Shown here piece after piece: positions 1-11,500 of a DNA stretch of 64,000 nt; position 1 is the stretch's first letter, and each line of letters opens with the position of its first letter. The notes beneath the pieces were generated by a model. It was not told the DNA's origin. It saw nothing but the letters and a program-made list of their open reading frames with translations, and did not search any database. The stretch is from Candidatus Calescibacterium sp. (GTDB lineage Bacteria; Calescibacteriota; Calescibacteriia; Calescibacteriales; Calescibacteriaceae), in assembly GCA_025060505.1 (NCBI GenBank), contig JANXBU010000011.1, positions 1 through 64,000 of the forward strand. Direction: 5' to 3'. Position numbers and translations under genes: made by a program.

Positions 1-2
1 AG

Positions 3-125
3 GCTCAGAAGTTCATAACGAAGATAAGGAAGATAAGAGATGTAGATACACTAAGAGAGATAGCAAAGAAGCTCCAAAGGGCAAAGACATTGAAAGATAT
101 TGAAAAAATCTTTGATTCAAATTAA
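3..125 (+). CDS. C-terminal tail of a protein cut by the window edge
   Basis: An open frame enters from the left edge and ends at a TAA at 123-125, giving about 40 residues of a charged, helical C-terminus (ending KTLKDIEKIFDSN). Leucine/lysine-rich helical tails with a closing 'ak-sLeei' segment are common at the C-terminus of Rpn-type (PD-(D/E)XK, transposase_31-like) nucleases and related cytosolic proteins, but this match is by eye on a short fragment. It is clearly coding-like compared with the other two frames, which hit stops or drift. The 231 bases between it and the next gene show nothing recognisable. Confidence 0.45.
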   Translation, partial: AQKFITKIRKIRDVDTLREIAKKLQRAKTLKDIEKIFDSN

Positions 126-356
126 CTAATATCTAAACAACTGCTATGCTGGTTATCACTCAATTATAAAAAATTAGCATTCGGAAAGCAGGTAATACAT
201 TGCAATTGCAACAGAGATGTTTTCTTTTGATCTGCTTCAAACAATGTCGGAATTCAAAGTCTCTGAAAAACAAAACACATAATTAAGATAAATCATTTTC
301 CTTTCCTTTTCGTTCTTCGTTGTATTAAAGTATTAAAACCTAATATCTAATAAATT

Positions 357-2552
357 ATGTTGGTTGTATCTTTTGTTCTGCTCACTCTTCACTTAGATCC
401 ACTGTTCATCGCAAACGTAGTTTCCGGAAAAGAGCCCGAAAAAATAATGATTGTGAAAATGCATGATACAAATTTGCAGATTTTCTCGCATCCCGAAAAA
501 TATTTTGAAAGAGTTCCGGTATATCTTACACAGCAAATATCACACCGAATCCAAAGATGCATAAGAGAAAATATAACAGAATCAAGAAACATACTCAAAT
601 GTTTTTCAGATCAATGGAAAAACGGAGAAGTATTCTATATAAGAACTCCAAGAAAGCTTAGAACTCTTGGTGTAATAGACGATTATGTTCCGATACAAAA
701 AATTAATGAAAAGTTAAAAGAGTCTGATGATGAAGTTGGAGCATCACAAGCAAGAGAAATATATAAGGTAAGCGGTAAAAAATCAATAGTAGGCATAATA
801 GATACCGGAGTAAAATGGGATTCTGAATTGCTATCTTTCAAAATGAAAGATGACATATCGAGTATAATCTCCGACGGTGAAGAAAGAAATTTCTCAAAAG
901 CTGTGATAATGTGGGATCAGAGAAATCTCAGAGATCCCAGTGTTCAGTTTCCAAAGAATGGAACGTATCCCAGTGGATTCACTTATGGTTTTGAATGCAG
1001 AGAACCTGCAAGAAGATCCGAAATTCTTCCCGGATACAATAAATGTCAATCGGAAGATAGAGTAGGACACGGTACACACATAGCAGGAATAGTTTCTATG
1101 GAAGCAGGAGAAGATATAGGAATATCTCCGGATTCAATACTCATTGTAGTTCCGACAAATCTTTACGAAGATGAGGTAGTGGATGCGGTAAAGTACATAT
1201 TCATGGAAGCCGAGAGACTAAAACTTCCGGCGGTCGTAAATATAAGCCTTGGTGGACATTTTGGTCCGCATGATGGAACAAGCTTGTTTGAAATTCTTCT
1301 GACACAGGAACTCGGGGAAGGGAAGATAATAGTTGCAGCAGCCGGAAACGAAGGCAGAGAAAAAATACATATAGGTGGAAAATTCTCTGGAACACTTTCT
1401 TCGGTTGTTTCAATCAGGAACGATTGCGAGATACAGTTTTGGTTCCCTCCAAATTCAGAAGCACAGATCGAAGTCAAATTCAGAGGTTATAGTGGAAAAG
1501 TGAGCAAAGGTGAAAGAAAGATACTTTTTTCAGGAGAAAACAACGCATCTTTGATTGACTTTACTTCGTCAGCAGATGTTCCATTAACATATCTCCTTAA
1601 ATATTCTCTATCCGATCAGAAAGAATCTGCCGTTTTTGTATCAATAGGAAACGTTGGGCAAGCTCAAATAAACATAACACTTCCAAAAGAAAATGAATTT
1701 GATGCTTGGGTTTCTTCTGATCCTTCTGATTGTTTTTTCACAGAACTTGGAGATCTGAAACCGAACTTTGAGAAGACAATAGCTATACCAGCAACAGCAA
1801 AAGACATAATAGCAGTTGGATACTACATCACAGAAGGGGAAAATAAGGGCAAGATCTCTCCGAACTCTTCCATTGGATCGGACACCCTAATTAAACCAAA
1901 CATAACAGCACCGGGAACAAGAATTTTTTCTATATGCAATTCTTCCGATGAATATCTCTGTTCTGGTTCTGGTAGCTCACAAGCAACACCACATGTATCC
2001 GGAGCAATATCGCTCGCTCTTGAAAGAAATCATAAACTTACACCTACCGATGTGATAGAAGCATTATGTAAAAGTGCTAAAAAAGATGAATTCACAGGTC
2101 AAACACCAAACAAAGTATGGGGCTGCGGCAAACTCAGAATACCGGAATTCCTTTCTTACATCATACCTCAAAGCAAAGCATACTCCGAATACAAAATCTA
2201 CTACTCTACAAAAAGTGAAACAAAATTCAACAATACGTTCAGCACACTTGAGTTGAAATCAGATTATCCTTTCAGAGTGCTTGGGCCAAATCTCCAAAAC
2301 CTCGGTTGGATCAAAAACCACAAATTTTATATGAAATCAATTCCAGAATACATAGACATAGAGTTTGCAGATGGGAACCTCAAAAGATTGAACCTTGTTG
2401 GTGAGGGGATAAAAATCCAAGATGGACTACCCAGAAGCTGTGGATGCTTTGCTACATCTAAATATGATCTCTTTTCTCTGACTTACTTTTTCATTCTTCT
2501 GATCATATCAATTTACATACTGAGAATGAGGATCAAAACGCAAGGAAAATAA
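357..2552 (+). CDS. Membrane-anchored subtilisin-like serine protease (S8)
   Basis: A 731-residue subtilase. The catalytic triad is visible: Asp149 in GIIDTG, His238 in GHGTHIAG and Ser541 in GSSQATPHVSG, with oxyanion Asn331 in AAGNEG. A hydrophobic N-terminus (residues 5-20) looks like a signal peptide, and residues 31-130 would be a propeptide or accessory region. About 200 residues lie between the oxyanion Asn and the Ser, so a domain is inserted there, probably PA- or jelly-roll-like. The C-terminus ends in one hydrophobic helix (about 703-722) followed by a basic tail (RMRIKTQGK), so the protease should be anchored with its catalytic domain outside the cytoplasm. No Shine-Dalgarno is seen; a TATCTA element at 344-349 lies 7 nt before the ATG. 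A SurA-like protein follows 25 bp downstream, suggesting a shared envelope-protein quality-control role (inference). Confidence 0.9.
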   Translation: MLVVSFVLLTLHLDPLFIANVVSGKEPEKIMIVKMHDTNLQIFSHPEKYFERVPVYLTQQISHRIQRCIRENITESRNILKCFSDQWKNGEVFYIRTPRKLRTLGVIDDYVPIQKINEKLKESDDEVGASQAREIYKVSGKKSIVGIIDTGVKWDSELLSFKMKDDISSIISDGEERNFSKAVIMWDQRNLRDPSVQFPKNGTYPSGFTYGFECREPARRSEILPGYNKCQSEDRVGHGTHIAGIVSMEAGEDIGISPDSILIVVPTNLYEDEVVDAVKYIFMEAERLKLPAVVNISLGGHFGPHDGTSLFEILLTQELGEGKIIVAAAGNEGREKIHIGGKFSGTLSSVVSIRNDCEIQFWFPPNSEAQIEVKFRGYSGKVSKGERKILFSGENNASLIDFTSSADVPLTYLLKYSLSDQKESAVFVSIGNVGQAQINITLPKENEFDAWVSSDPSDCFFTELGDLKPNFEKTIAIPATAKDIIAVGYYITEGENKGKISPNSSIGSDTLIKPNITAPGTRIFSICNSSDEYLCSGSGSSQATPHVSGAISLALERNHKLTPTDVIEALCKSAKKDEFTGQTPNKVWGCGKLRIPEFLSYIIPQSKAYSEYKIYYSTKSETKFNNTFSTLELKSDYPFRVLGPNLQNLGWIKNHKFYMKSIPEYIDIEFADGNLKRLNLVGEGIKIQDGLPRSCGCFATSKYDLFSLTYFFILLIISIYILRMRIKTQGK

Positions 2553-2564
2553 ACAAAAACGAAT

Positions 2565-2570
2565 TATCTT
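2565..2570 (+). promoter_or_regulatory. Candidate -10 element of a leaderless promoter
   Basis: TATCTT ends exactly 7 nt before the ATG at 2578. No Shine-Dalgarno precedes that ATG. The same geometry recurs at several other genes in the window. Confidence 0.4.
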
Positions 2571-2577
2571 TATTAAA

Positions 2578-3528
2578 ATGTTAAATATGGTATGGAAAAT
2601 CAATAAAAAGATTTTTGTCATATCTCTTGCACTGACTGTTTCTCTTGGAGCGAATATCTTTTTTCTTTTGAACTCGTGCAAAAAGAAAGAAGAGCAACCC
2701 ACAAATAGAGAAATAATGTTTCGTATAGGACAAACGACTATATACATAGATGAGTTCAAAGCTTTCTTAGATAGCCTTCCTGAAATAAGAAAAATTGAGC
2801 TTATACGATATCCGGAGAAAAACACCCAAGTTGTCTCGGAATTCATAGAAGCCGTTTCAATACTTGAATATGCAAGACAAAGAGGATACCTTGATAGACC
2901 AGAGATAAAAATAAGGATTCTATCAAATACGGCAGAATTAGTAAGACCACAGATATTCATAAACGAAGTTAGACCATATATGCAAGTTGATTTCAAAGAA
3001 ATTCAGGAATTCTATGAGAAAAACAAAGAGATGTTCAAACATCCCGAAGTAGCAAGAGTCATGAAAATATCTGGAGACAAAAAGGAACTTGAAGAATTGA
3101 GAAAACAGTTTAAATCAGTAAAAGATTTTGTAGAATACGCTCAGTACAAATACAGTCCAGCTGAGTTTGATTACGGATACATATCAAGAGATGCAAACTT
3201 GCCAAAAGAGATAATAGATATGATATTTTCAATGAATGCAGGGGAAATATCTAAACCTGTAAAGTTCGGAGACAACTACGCCATTTTTGCAGTGATAGAC
3301 AAACTCGGAGAAGGATACTGGCCACTTGAACAGTCTGTTGAGAGAATTTTTAAAGCCGTAAGAGATAAAAAAATAAGAGATAGAATAAGTCAAATAACAA
3401 AAGAATTCTTAGTTTCAACAGATGTATATGTTAATTTTGAAGGAATACAGAAAGAACTTAAAGTTACATTATCAAGAGAAAAATTTGAGCAGATGTTTAT
3501 GGAAAAATTCGTAGGCGGACAGCAGTGA
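2578..3528 (+). CDS. SurA/PrsA-like peptidyl-prolyl isomerase family lipoprotein
   Basis: A 316-residue protein with an N-terminal signal sequence ending in a lipobox-like LNSC (Cys34) followed by KKKEEQ, so probably a lipoprotein. Residues about 45-140 look like a SurA_N-type helical chaperone domain. Residues about 145-265 resemble a parvulin-type rotamase fold (pattern '...HPEVARVMKIS...', '...DYGYISRDANLPKEI...', '...GEISKPVKFGDNYAIF...'). The C-terminal helix is basic and charged. By family it would assist folding of secreted or outer-membrane proteins. The parvulin domain is short and not every canonical active-site residue is evident, so it may be chaperone-only. It lies 25 bp after the subtilase and its TGA overlaps the next ATG. 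Confidence 0.75.
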   Translation: MLNMVWKINKKIFVISLALTVSLGANIFFLLNSCKKKEEQPTNREIMFRIGQTTIYIDEFKAFLDSLPEIRKIELIRYPEKNTQVVSEFIEAVSILEYARQRGYLDRPEIKIRILSNTAELVRPQIFINEVRPYMQVDFKEIQEFYEKNKEMFKHPEVARVMKISGDKKELEELRKQFKSVKDFVEYAQYKYSPAEFDYGYISRDANLPKEIIDMIFSMNAGEISKPVKFGDNYAIFAVIDKLGEGYWPLEQSVERIFKAVRDKKIRDRISQITKEFLVSTDVYVNFEGIQKELKVTLSREKFEQMFMEKFVGGQQ

Positions 3529-3770
3529 TGAAAGAACTACTTGAAATACTAATTACACTATTTATATCTTTCATTTTCACCGCAATCATATTTAATCTGG
3601 GGAAACTAACAACTCTGAAGGAAAAGGTCGTAAAAGACCTGATTACAACAACTGGTGAAAGATTCGAGATAATGCTCAAAACAAGATGTATATTTTCAGA
3701 TAATCAGGAAGAGGTAAATCTGAATGGGAAAACATACATCTGCGGAAACGGAAAGATACAGAGACAATGA
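3528..3770 (+). CDS. Small membrane protein of unknown function
   Basis: About 80 residues starting at the ATG that overlaps the upstream stop (TGATG), which favours translational coupling over the GTG at 3525. One N-terminal transmembrane helix (residues about 5-25) is followed by a charged region and a short soluble tail with two cysteines (TRCIFSDN, TYICGNGK). The Cys spacing and the final GxGKIQ turn suggest a small folded extracytoplasmic tail. I do not recognise a family. The tight coupling to the SurA-like gene suggests a role in the same process. Confidence 0.6.
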   Translation: MKELLEILITLFISFIFTAIIFNLGKLTTLKEKVVKDLITTTGERFEIMLKTRCIFSDNQEEVNLNGKTYICGNGKIQRQ

Positions 3771-3853
3771 ACTTTGAATAATCAATTCTGAACAAATCAA
3801 AATCTAATTGAGCAGTATAAATAAAAAAATAAGAAATAAATAAATAAACAAAC

Positions 3854-5488
3854 ATGTCTTTGGAGAAAGGTACGGAGAAAAAAAACACATTTCATACAAA
3901 GGATCTGAAAGTTGTTTCGAGAGAAAGAGCAAGAGAGCTTGATAGGATATCTGAAGAGAGATATTCAATTCCAACTATACTACTTATGGAAAATGCCGGG
4001 AGGGCAGTTGCAGAGGAATGCCTAAAATTAGCGGAAAAAACCGAATCAAGAAATTTTCTTGTTGTCGCTGGATCGGGCAATAATGGAGGAGATGGCTTCT
4101 GCGCCGCCAAACATATAAAAAATCTCGGATATACAGTAAAAATAGCCCTTGTTCAAGATGAAGAAAAGATAAAAGGAGACGCTCTGCAGAATTTTCTGAT
4201 CGCAAAGAAAATGGGAATCCCTATATTCAGAATAAGATCAAATGAAGAGTTAGAAGAACTACTGAAACAATCAGATATAGTAATTGACTCAATTTTCGGA
4301 ACAGGGCTGTCAAGAGAAATTGAAGATGAATTTATTGTATCTGTGATAAAACTTATGAACTTGTGGAGGTGGGGAAATGAAGAAGGAAAAACAAAATACA
4401 CAGAAAACAAACAAGTCAAAAAAAGAAAAATAGTTTCAGTTGATATTCCATCTGGTCTTGATTCAAATACTGGGATTCCGAAAAACATTTCAGTAAGAGC
4501 AGACATAACTGTGACATTCGCTCCGGCTAAGGTTGGACTTTTTATTGGAGAATTTGACCGTGCTGGTGAAGTTAAAATACACGATATTGGAATACCGCTT
4601 GAACTGTGGGAAAATTCTGAAATTGAGCTTATTAGAGATATCAGAGGAATTCTGAGAAAAAGAGAAACTCTCTCGCACAAGGGAGATTTTGGTCATCTTC
4701 TGTGTGTAGCTGGTGGTGTTGGAAGAGCCGGAGCCGCTATTTTGGCAGGCAAATCTGCATTAAGAGTGGGAGCCGGTCTTGTGACTATGATGGTTCCAGA
4801 ACCTGTATATCAAATTGTTGCATCCGCTTCAAGAGAATATATGGTCTTCCCAGCACCGGCAGATAAAAGGAGTTTTTCTGAAAAATCCATTGAGCTTTTC
4901 GAAGAACTTGTTGAAGGAAAAACAGCTGTGCTCGTTGGGCCTGGGATATGGAATTTTGACGGAGTGAAAGAATTACTGCTCCACATCATAGATACTATAA
5001 AGGAAAAGAAAATTCCCGCAGTGTTTGATGCGGATGCTCTGAACATTCTGGCGGAAGCATCACCTCAGAGATTGAATGGAACAAGAGCTGTTATAACTCC
5101 GCACCCCGGGGAGGCAGCAAGAATGCTTGGTGCAAAGAACGCAAAAGAAATACAGAAAGATAGAATAAAGCACGCAGTTGAGCTAAGCAAAATGACCGGA
5201 GCCATATGCGTTCTGAAAGGTGCCCGAACCATAATAACAGATGGAAACAGAATATATGTGAATATGTCCGGCGGAGTAGAGCTTGCAACAGGTGGAACTG
5301 GTGATGTTCTGTGTGGAATAATAGGTGGATTTTTGTCACAAGGATATTCTGTAACAGATTCAGCCGTTGCTGGAACTTTTATTCATGGAGTAGCTGGAAA
5401 GTTAGCAAAAAGAGATAATTTCCCGCTATCACTCGCAGATCAGGTCTGCGAAAAAATTCAGGATGCCATATCCGCAATTATAAGCTGA
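3854..5488 (+). CDS. nnr: Bifunctional NAD(P)HX epimerase / ADP-dependent NAD(P)HX dehydratase
   Basis: A 544-residue two-domain Nnr (YjeF) protein that repairs hydrated NADH/NADPH. Residues about 20-240 form the YjeF_N epimerase domain (LLMENAGRAVAEE, GSGNNGGDGF, VDIPSGLDSNTG, VTFAPAKVGLF). Residues about 255-540 form the ribokinase-like YjeF_C dehydratase (KGDFGHLLCVAGG, ITPHPGEAARML, VLKGARTIITDG, LATGGTGDVLCG). Length and order are normal for the bacterial fusion. A small lysine-rich insertion (about residues 176-193) lies in the N domain just before VSVDIPSG. The start carries about 17 extra residues over typical members; no later ATG fits better. A TAAATA element lies 7 nt before the ATG. 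It converges on the giant gene with 20 bp between stops. Confidence 0.95.
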   Translation: MSLEKGTEKKNTFHTKDLKVVSRERARELDRISEERYSIPTILLMENAGRAVAEECLKLAEKTESRNFLVVAGSGNNGGDGFCAAKHIKNLGYTVKIALVQDEEKIKGDALQNFLIAKKMGIPIFRIRSNEELEELLKQSDIVIDSIFGTGLSREIEDEFIVSVIKLMNLWRWGNEEGKTKYTENKQVKKRKIVSVDIPSGLDSNTGIPKNISVRADITVTFAPAKVGLFIGEFDRAGEVKIHDIGIPLELWENSEIELIRDIRGILRKRETLSHKGDFGHLLCVAGGVGRAGAAILAGKSALRVGAGLVTMMVPEPVYQIVASASREYMVFPAPADKRSFSEKSIELFEELVEGKTAVLVGPGIWNFDGVKELLLHIIDTIKEKKIPAVFDADALNILAEASPQRLNGTRAVITPHPGEAARMLGAKNAKEIQKDRIKHAVELSKMTGAICVLKGARTIITDGNRIYVNMSGGVELATGGTGDVLCGIIGGFLSQGYSVTDSAVAGTFIHGVAGKLAKRDNFPLSLADQVCEKIQDAISAIIS

Positions 5489-5508
5489 ATTTTTATATAG
5501 TTCAAAAA

Positions 5509-8500
5509 CTACCAAACAGCGTTAAGTGTATTGTCCCTTCTGAAATGTGGAACATCAGCGATACCGTTTCTGTTTGCTCTACCGGAATACTTTATTTCAA
5601 AGACATAGAAGCATCCCTTATCACCACTTACCATAAGATCTAATCTTTGATTGGAATCTATATCGGTCACGGATAGACCGAAAGAACCTATACCTTCTCC
5701 CTGACGAAGGGCTGATCTTTCTCTCAAATCAGCTCTCTCTGTTGCACTTCCTACATCAAATACATAGAATGGAGACTCATCTGCACCATCCATAAGACCA
5801 ATTATTATTTCTCTATCTCCTCTTGCTCCATCAAAATCACCAACCACAGGAAAAGCATATTCCCAGCCTCTGACCTCAAATCTTGAACCGACTCTGATTA
5901 TACTCAGGGAGCTAAATCTGACCACATTCAGGAAACTCTTCCAGTAGTTATCAGCCCGAAGCTGTGCTGTCTCCACGAATACAGCATATGTCACCCCTCC
6001 AATGAAAGCAGGAACAATACCTCTTATTGTATTCCTGCCCGGTATATCGGAAAGAGTTCCAAGATGAAATGTTGATGTGACATGTGCTCCAAATATGTTT
6101 GATACAAGTACAACATAGTTTGCTCCATTTGGTTGAGTCAATCCTCCAACCCAATCGACATTATTATCTCCATTTACATCTGCAAGGAAACCTTCTTTCA
6201 GATGCCCTGCAAAGCTGATAGTTTTCACTATGTTACAACTGCTATCAAGAACATAAAGATTACCACTTGAATCATTTCCTCCTCCACCTATTACTATTCC
6301 ACTTGGATGAATCAAAGGTATAGACCATATATGCTCCGCAAAAACTCTTGAGCACACAAGAGGATAAGAATTATCAGGATCGAGTACATGCAACATTGCT
6401 CTCTTTTGGTTCGGAGAGTATACGGTAAACACGAGCTCCGGCCTTGAAGAATCTCCTGCAACTATATCGTAAAGAGCTATACCTCTCACATATTTTATGG
6501 TAGATGGTAGGGGATAATTAAACAGAAGATTCCCAAGATTAAGGCTATCTCTCACATGTATATATCCTGGCTCATTAGTAGACCTATGTATAATACCAAA
6601 GACCAACTCATTTCCTGGATTACTACCCAGAACATCTCCAACTGATAGATTACTTGTTATCCACGACATTGAATGCGTATAACTTACGCTAGACAGAACG
6701 GAACCAGATGGAGAAGCTCTGAATATCCAATCTACGTTGTTTGTTGCAGAAAATCCATAGTATATGTTTCCAGCAAAACTTACTGGTGTTGGAGCAACAT
6801 AGTCTGCATTAGTTCCCAAGCAAAGAGGATTCCATTTTTGTACAATTCTAAAACTACCTCCAACAGATGGAGTTGTATCACAGGTATTATCTCCACGGCT
6901 ATTTCCTCCACTCCTCGGCCAACAGTCATCTGTTCTCCCACCTCCATTCACTATAAAACTCAGAGTCTGATTGCCTCCGCTTTCGCCAGAAGATATATCA
7001 GAACCCACAACAGGAGAAGCTAAAATTTGTGCGGAACCAAGAGATTGATTATAAATAAGAACACCATCTGTTATTCTGTAAGAGTAGAGATTTCCGGAGC
7101 CTGTCCCGACAACTATTCTATCTGTCTTCATAAGCGGTGCTGAAGGAATTGATCCCAACTCTTTTAACCATATTATCTTGACATCCAATGATGAATCATA
7201 AGGTGGAACCCTTGTTACCTCAACCAGATAAAAGCTTCCATCTTGAGCTGGTATTGCCAACAATTTCTGAGCTCCTCTGTTATATATCGTGATAACTCTT
7301 GTTATGCTTTCAGAAGGAGAAGTAAGCTGTTTTGTGAAAATTGTAGATGATGAATGCGGAACAAAAGCAATAACTCCTGTTGATGTTCCTGCAAACACCC
7401 CATCTAAATCAGCAGAAAGAAGAGTACTTATTCTTGTAGTATTAGGAGTACACTGCTCAGATGTAAGGTCCAGGTTTCTTCTACATACTCTTCGCTCATC
7501 TCCACCAGCTTCAACAACATAGTAAACCTTATTAATATCAGATAGAACAACAATAGGTCCGGATTCAATGTTATTCGTAAGCGTTATAGATGAAACAGGA
7601 GATAGTTCCAAAATTTTAAGCCTTACTACTTTATTTGGTTTAACACCAACATAAAGATCATCTGTGAGAGCACAGCCGACAATCTGTCCTCCCGCCGCAT
7701 ATTTCCTCATAAGTTTCAGATCGAATCTAAGTTTCAGAACATCTCCACCAGATGTCGTAGCTACAACAGTTACACCTCCAATATAATCTCTCAGACAAAG
7801 ACCACTTATGCTTGACCCAGCATTATACATTGCCACCAACTGTTTCTTGACGGTATCCACAGCATATATATAACCTGTTGAAGTAGCAACATATACAAGG
7901 GTAACACTGCTTGAACTTGAAATGTGAGTTATATTGCCTCCTTGTCCAAGAACAACAGAAGCTATATTGGAACCATCGGTTTTTGTAGAAACACATCTTA
8001 CCTCCGAGTATGAAGAGTAGTATGTATTTGCTCCAATAGTCTTGTAAGCTCTAACTCTGTAGCAGTAATCTTTATTAGCAGTCGTAGATGTATCAACAAA
8101 AAATCCAACGCTAGATAGTGTTACCATCTGAACCCATGTCACCCCGGCGTTTTCTGTTCTTTCTATTTGATATCCATCCTCACCGTCTGAATTATCACCC
8201 CAAGAAAGTCTGATTGTATCCAAGCGCTCAACAAGAAGCGGGTTTGGTGTCCCAAGAATATACTGGCAAACTTCCGAGGTGAACCCTGAACCTCTGACCT
8301 TCAGAGAAACTGGCTCAATAATGTATGAACTTATTGAGAAACACCATGTATTTTCTTCGGTAAGTGATGCAAAGTATGACTCAGAACCAGCTGGCGAAGT
8401 AACATCAATAGGTGTTCCCGGATCTTTTCTCACTTTAAGTAAGAATCCAGTCTCAGTGGTAGAGTTCGCCTGCCATGAGAAAATAACTACATCTGTAGCA

Positions 8501-11500
8501 GGACCTCCCATAACTTTCAGGAAAGACGGTCTATAAGGAGAAGATATAGCACTTACAACATTTGAGTAGCTTGATTGAGTTGTTGAATTAGCTGCCTGAA
8601 CTCTGAACCAGTACCATTTTCCTTCTTCAAGTCCCTGAATAGTTGCAAGAGTAGTGTTAGCTGTAAAAGTAGCAATTTGAGTGAAATTAGTTCCATCAGT
8701 AGAACTTTGAACATAATATGCTGTTTCAGCTGAGGAGTTATCATTCCAAGAAATCTGGAATGCAGAGCTAACTTCTGTTGAGAAAGAACTGATTATCTGC
8801 AAACCAGATGGTGCAACAAGCCCAAGCTCAACACAAGCTATGTTTGACCAACCAGAGAAATCCGAAACCCCCTTGTAAGCTCTAACCTTATAGCAGTAAT
8901 ATCCTTCGGTAAGACCCGTATCAACAAAGTAAGTCACATTAGCGGGAGCAGTTCCAACCATAGAGAAGGTTCCGCAACCAAGACCAGAACATCTCCATAT
9001 CTGAGTTCCATCCTCACCCATCGCATTGTTCACCCAATTTAATGTGACACCACCCGGATAAAGCGCTGCGGTTAGATTAGTTGGAGCAAAAAGGTTTATA
9101 TCTGTACACCAGGAGTTTGAATAGAGAGAATTCAGAGAACCCTTGTAAGACCTTACGCGATAACAGTACTCAGTTCCAGATACTATGCTTGTATCTTCCC
9201 ATGTCACGCTACCTGTTCCAGTTTTTGGTCCCAGAACAGCAATCTGACTATATACTCCACCGTGGTATAACCTTCTTTCTACCTTAAATCCATCTTCAAT
9301 GAGAGAATTATCTATAAAGTAAAGTGTTATTTTATCCGGAGCAACAGTACCTGTAAGACCAGTTGGAGCATGCGGGAATGTCGTTGAGCATGATGTATTG
9401 GAACAAGCAGAATCCCCGAAGCTGTTGTAAGCGGAAACACAGTAGCAGTACACAGTGTACTCGGAAAGACTATGGTTCTCGTAGAACACCAAACCAGTTG
9501 TCGTTGGATTTGAAGATAAAACAGTTGCAGCGAGCGTTCCGGAAAGCGGATTACACCCAGATCCCACACACCTCATAACTTTGAATCCCACTTCATTGGT
9601 AGCATTATCTTGCCATGTGAGGTTTATCTGCGTTGATGAATATGTATAAGTTGTGAGCGATGACGGCGGGTTCGGTATTGGATTAGTTGGCGTTGTGGCA
9701 GAAACAACATTAGAAAATTCAGACCAATTTGGAACAGTATTTGTTGCTCTTACCCTGTAATAATAAGTTGTATTTGATAGAACAGTTGTGTCTGAGTAAG
9801 TTTTAACACCAGTACCAGAGAGTCCCGGAACAGATGTGATGAGCACGAAGTCCGGGTCAGACTGCCCCTTCCTCCATATCTCATAAGATGTTTCTTGTGT
9901 AGAGTTATCTTGCCACTGCAGATCTATCTGGTTTGGTCCAATAGCGTTTGCAACAAGCCCCGTTGGTGTATTCAACCTTGTTCTAGCACAGTTTTCATTT
10001 GAAGGTAGAGATCTCAAATTACCAGAATGTATAAAACTCATCACACGATAGCAAAACTCAGTGTTCTCCGACAATCCAGAATTCAGATATTGAGTGACAT
10101 TTGGTGTAAATACTTGGTGTATGGTAGTCCAGACCGAAGATGAACTTGGTCTTCTTTCTACAACAAATCCCTGCTCCTTTGTTGAGTTATCGTACCATGT
10201 CAAGGTTATTGAGTTTGCAGAAAGCGTTTGTGCGGAAAGTCCGGTTGGTTCCCTCGGGAATGTTGTTGCACTAACAGTTGTTGTATAGTTGGAGAAGTCT
10301 GAACCCGCAAAAGCTCTGACTCTGTAAAATACGGTGGTAGCTTCCGGAAGGCTCTGGTGAGCATACTGTGTAACATTCTGAGCGAGAGTATCAAGTAAGA
10401 CAAAGTTTGTATCCAGACCAACTTGCTGTTTCCATATCTCAAAACCATTTTCTGAGGAGAACGTATCGGTCCATTTTATCTGAATTCTTGTAGAGGTTTC
10501 AGCCCAAGCTGTGATTGGATCCGGAGAACCTTGAAGTTTCGGACATGCTCTTGTTGCACCAAATGAGTATATATCAGATTGAAATCTTGGACATGCTCCC
10601 TCAGGAATTTCTCCCTGAGCTGAAACACCGTAGATTGTGCCTTTTGTTGTTGCGACTAAAAGAATACCAGATGGCATCCAGATATTTGGCCCCACCCTTA
10701 TATCTCCGTTAAGAGAAAGGGACCAAATCAAATTCATCCCACCAGCATTTACAGCATATAAGTTTCCAGAAGTATCTCCTACGAAAATAGTAGAATTACC
10801 CGCATAAGTTGCAAATGATGGGTGAGAATTTATCATACCCAGCGTTTGATAGCTACTTAAAACAGTACCAGAAGGAGAAATTTTTACAAGAGAAACATTT
10901 CCTCCATGCGCGCCCCCAACATATATATTTCCATCTGTTCCAACAGCAGGTGTTGACTCTCCTTTACCAATAGCTATTGACCAGACCACAGAACCTGAGG
11001 AACCATTATCTTGTATTCTGTAAAGTGTATCATCTCCCTTAACATAAATTGCTCCATCTGGAGTCACAGCTGGTGATGTCTCAATTGAACAGTTTATATT
11101 GAGTTGCCATTTCTGAGTTCCTGTGTTTGCATCAAATGCATATACTCTTGAAACTCCTACAACATAAACAGTGGCACCGTTCGGAGAAACAAAAGGAGAG
11201 GTCCTCAGAGGTCTCGGTAACGCTGAAGAAACCCACGCTATTGAACCATCTGTTATATTGACAGCATAAAGCCTGTGATTCGTAACAGTTACATAAACCG
11301 TAGTACCCTTTGGATGAAATGCTGGTGACGAAACAATCGGGGCCTTCCTTTGAGAAAGTTGAACATTCCATCTCAATACAGCGTTGCCTGTAAGAGAATG
11401 CAGATAACCATCATCTGAACCAAAATATATCTCTCCAAAACATCCAACAGCAGGAGATGACCTGATAGCTCCGCCAGTGGTGTACGTCCAAAGCACTGTA

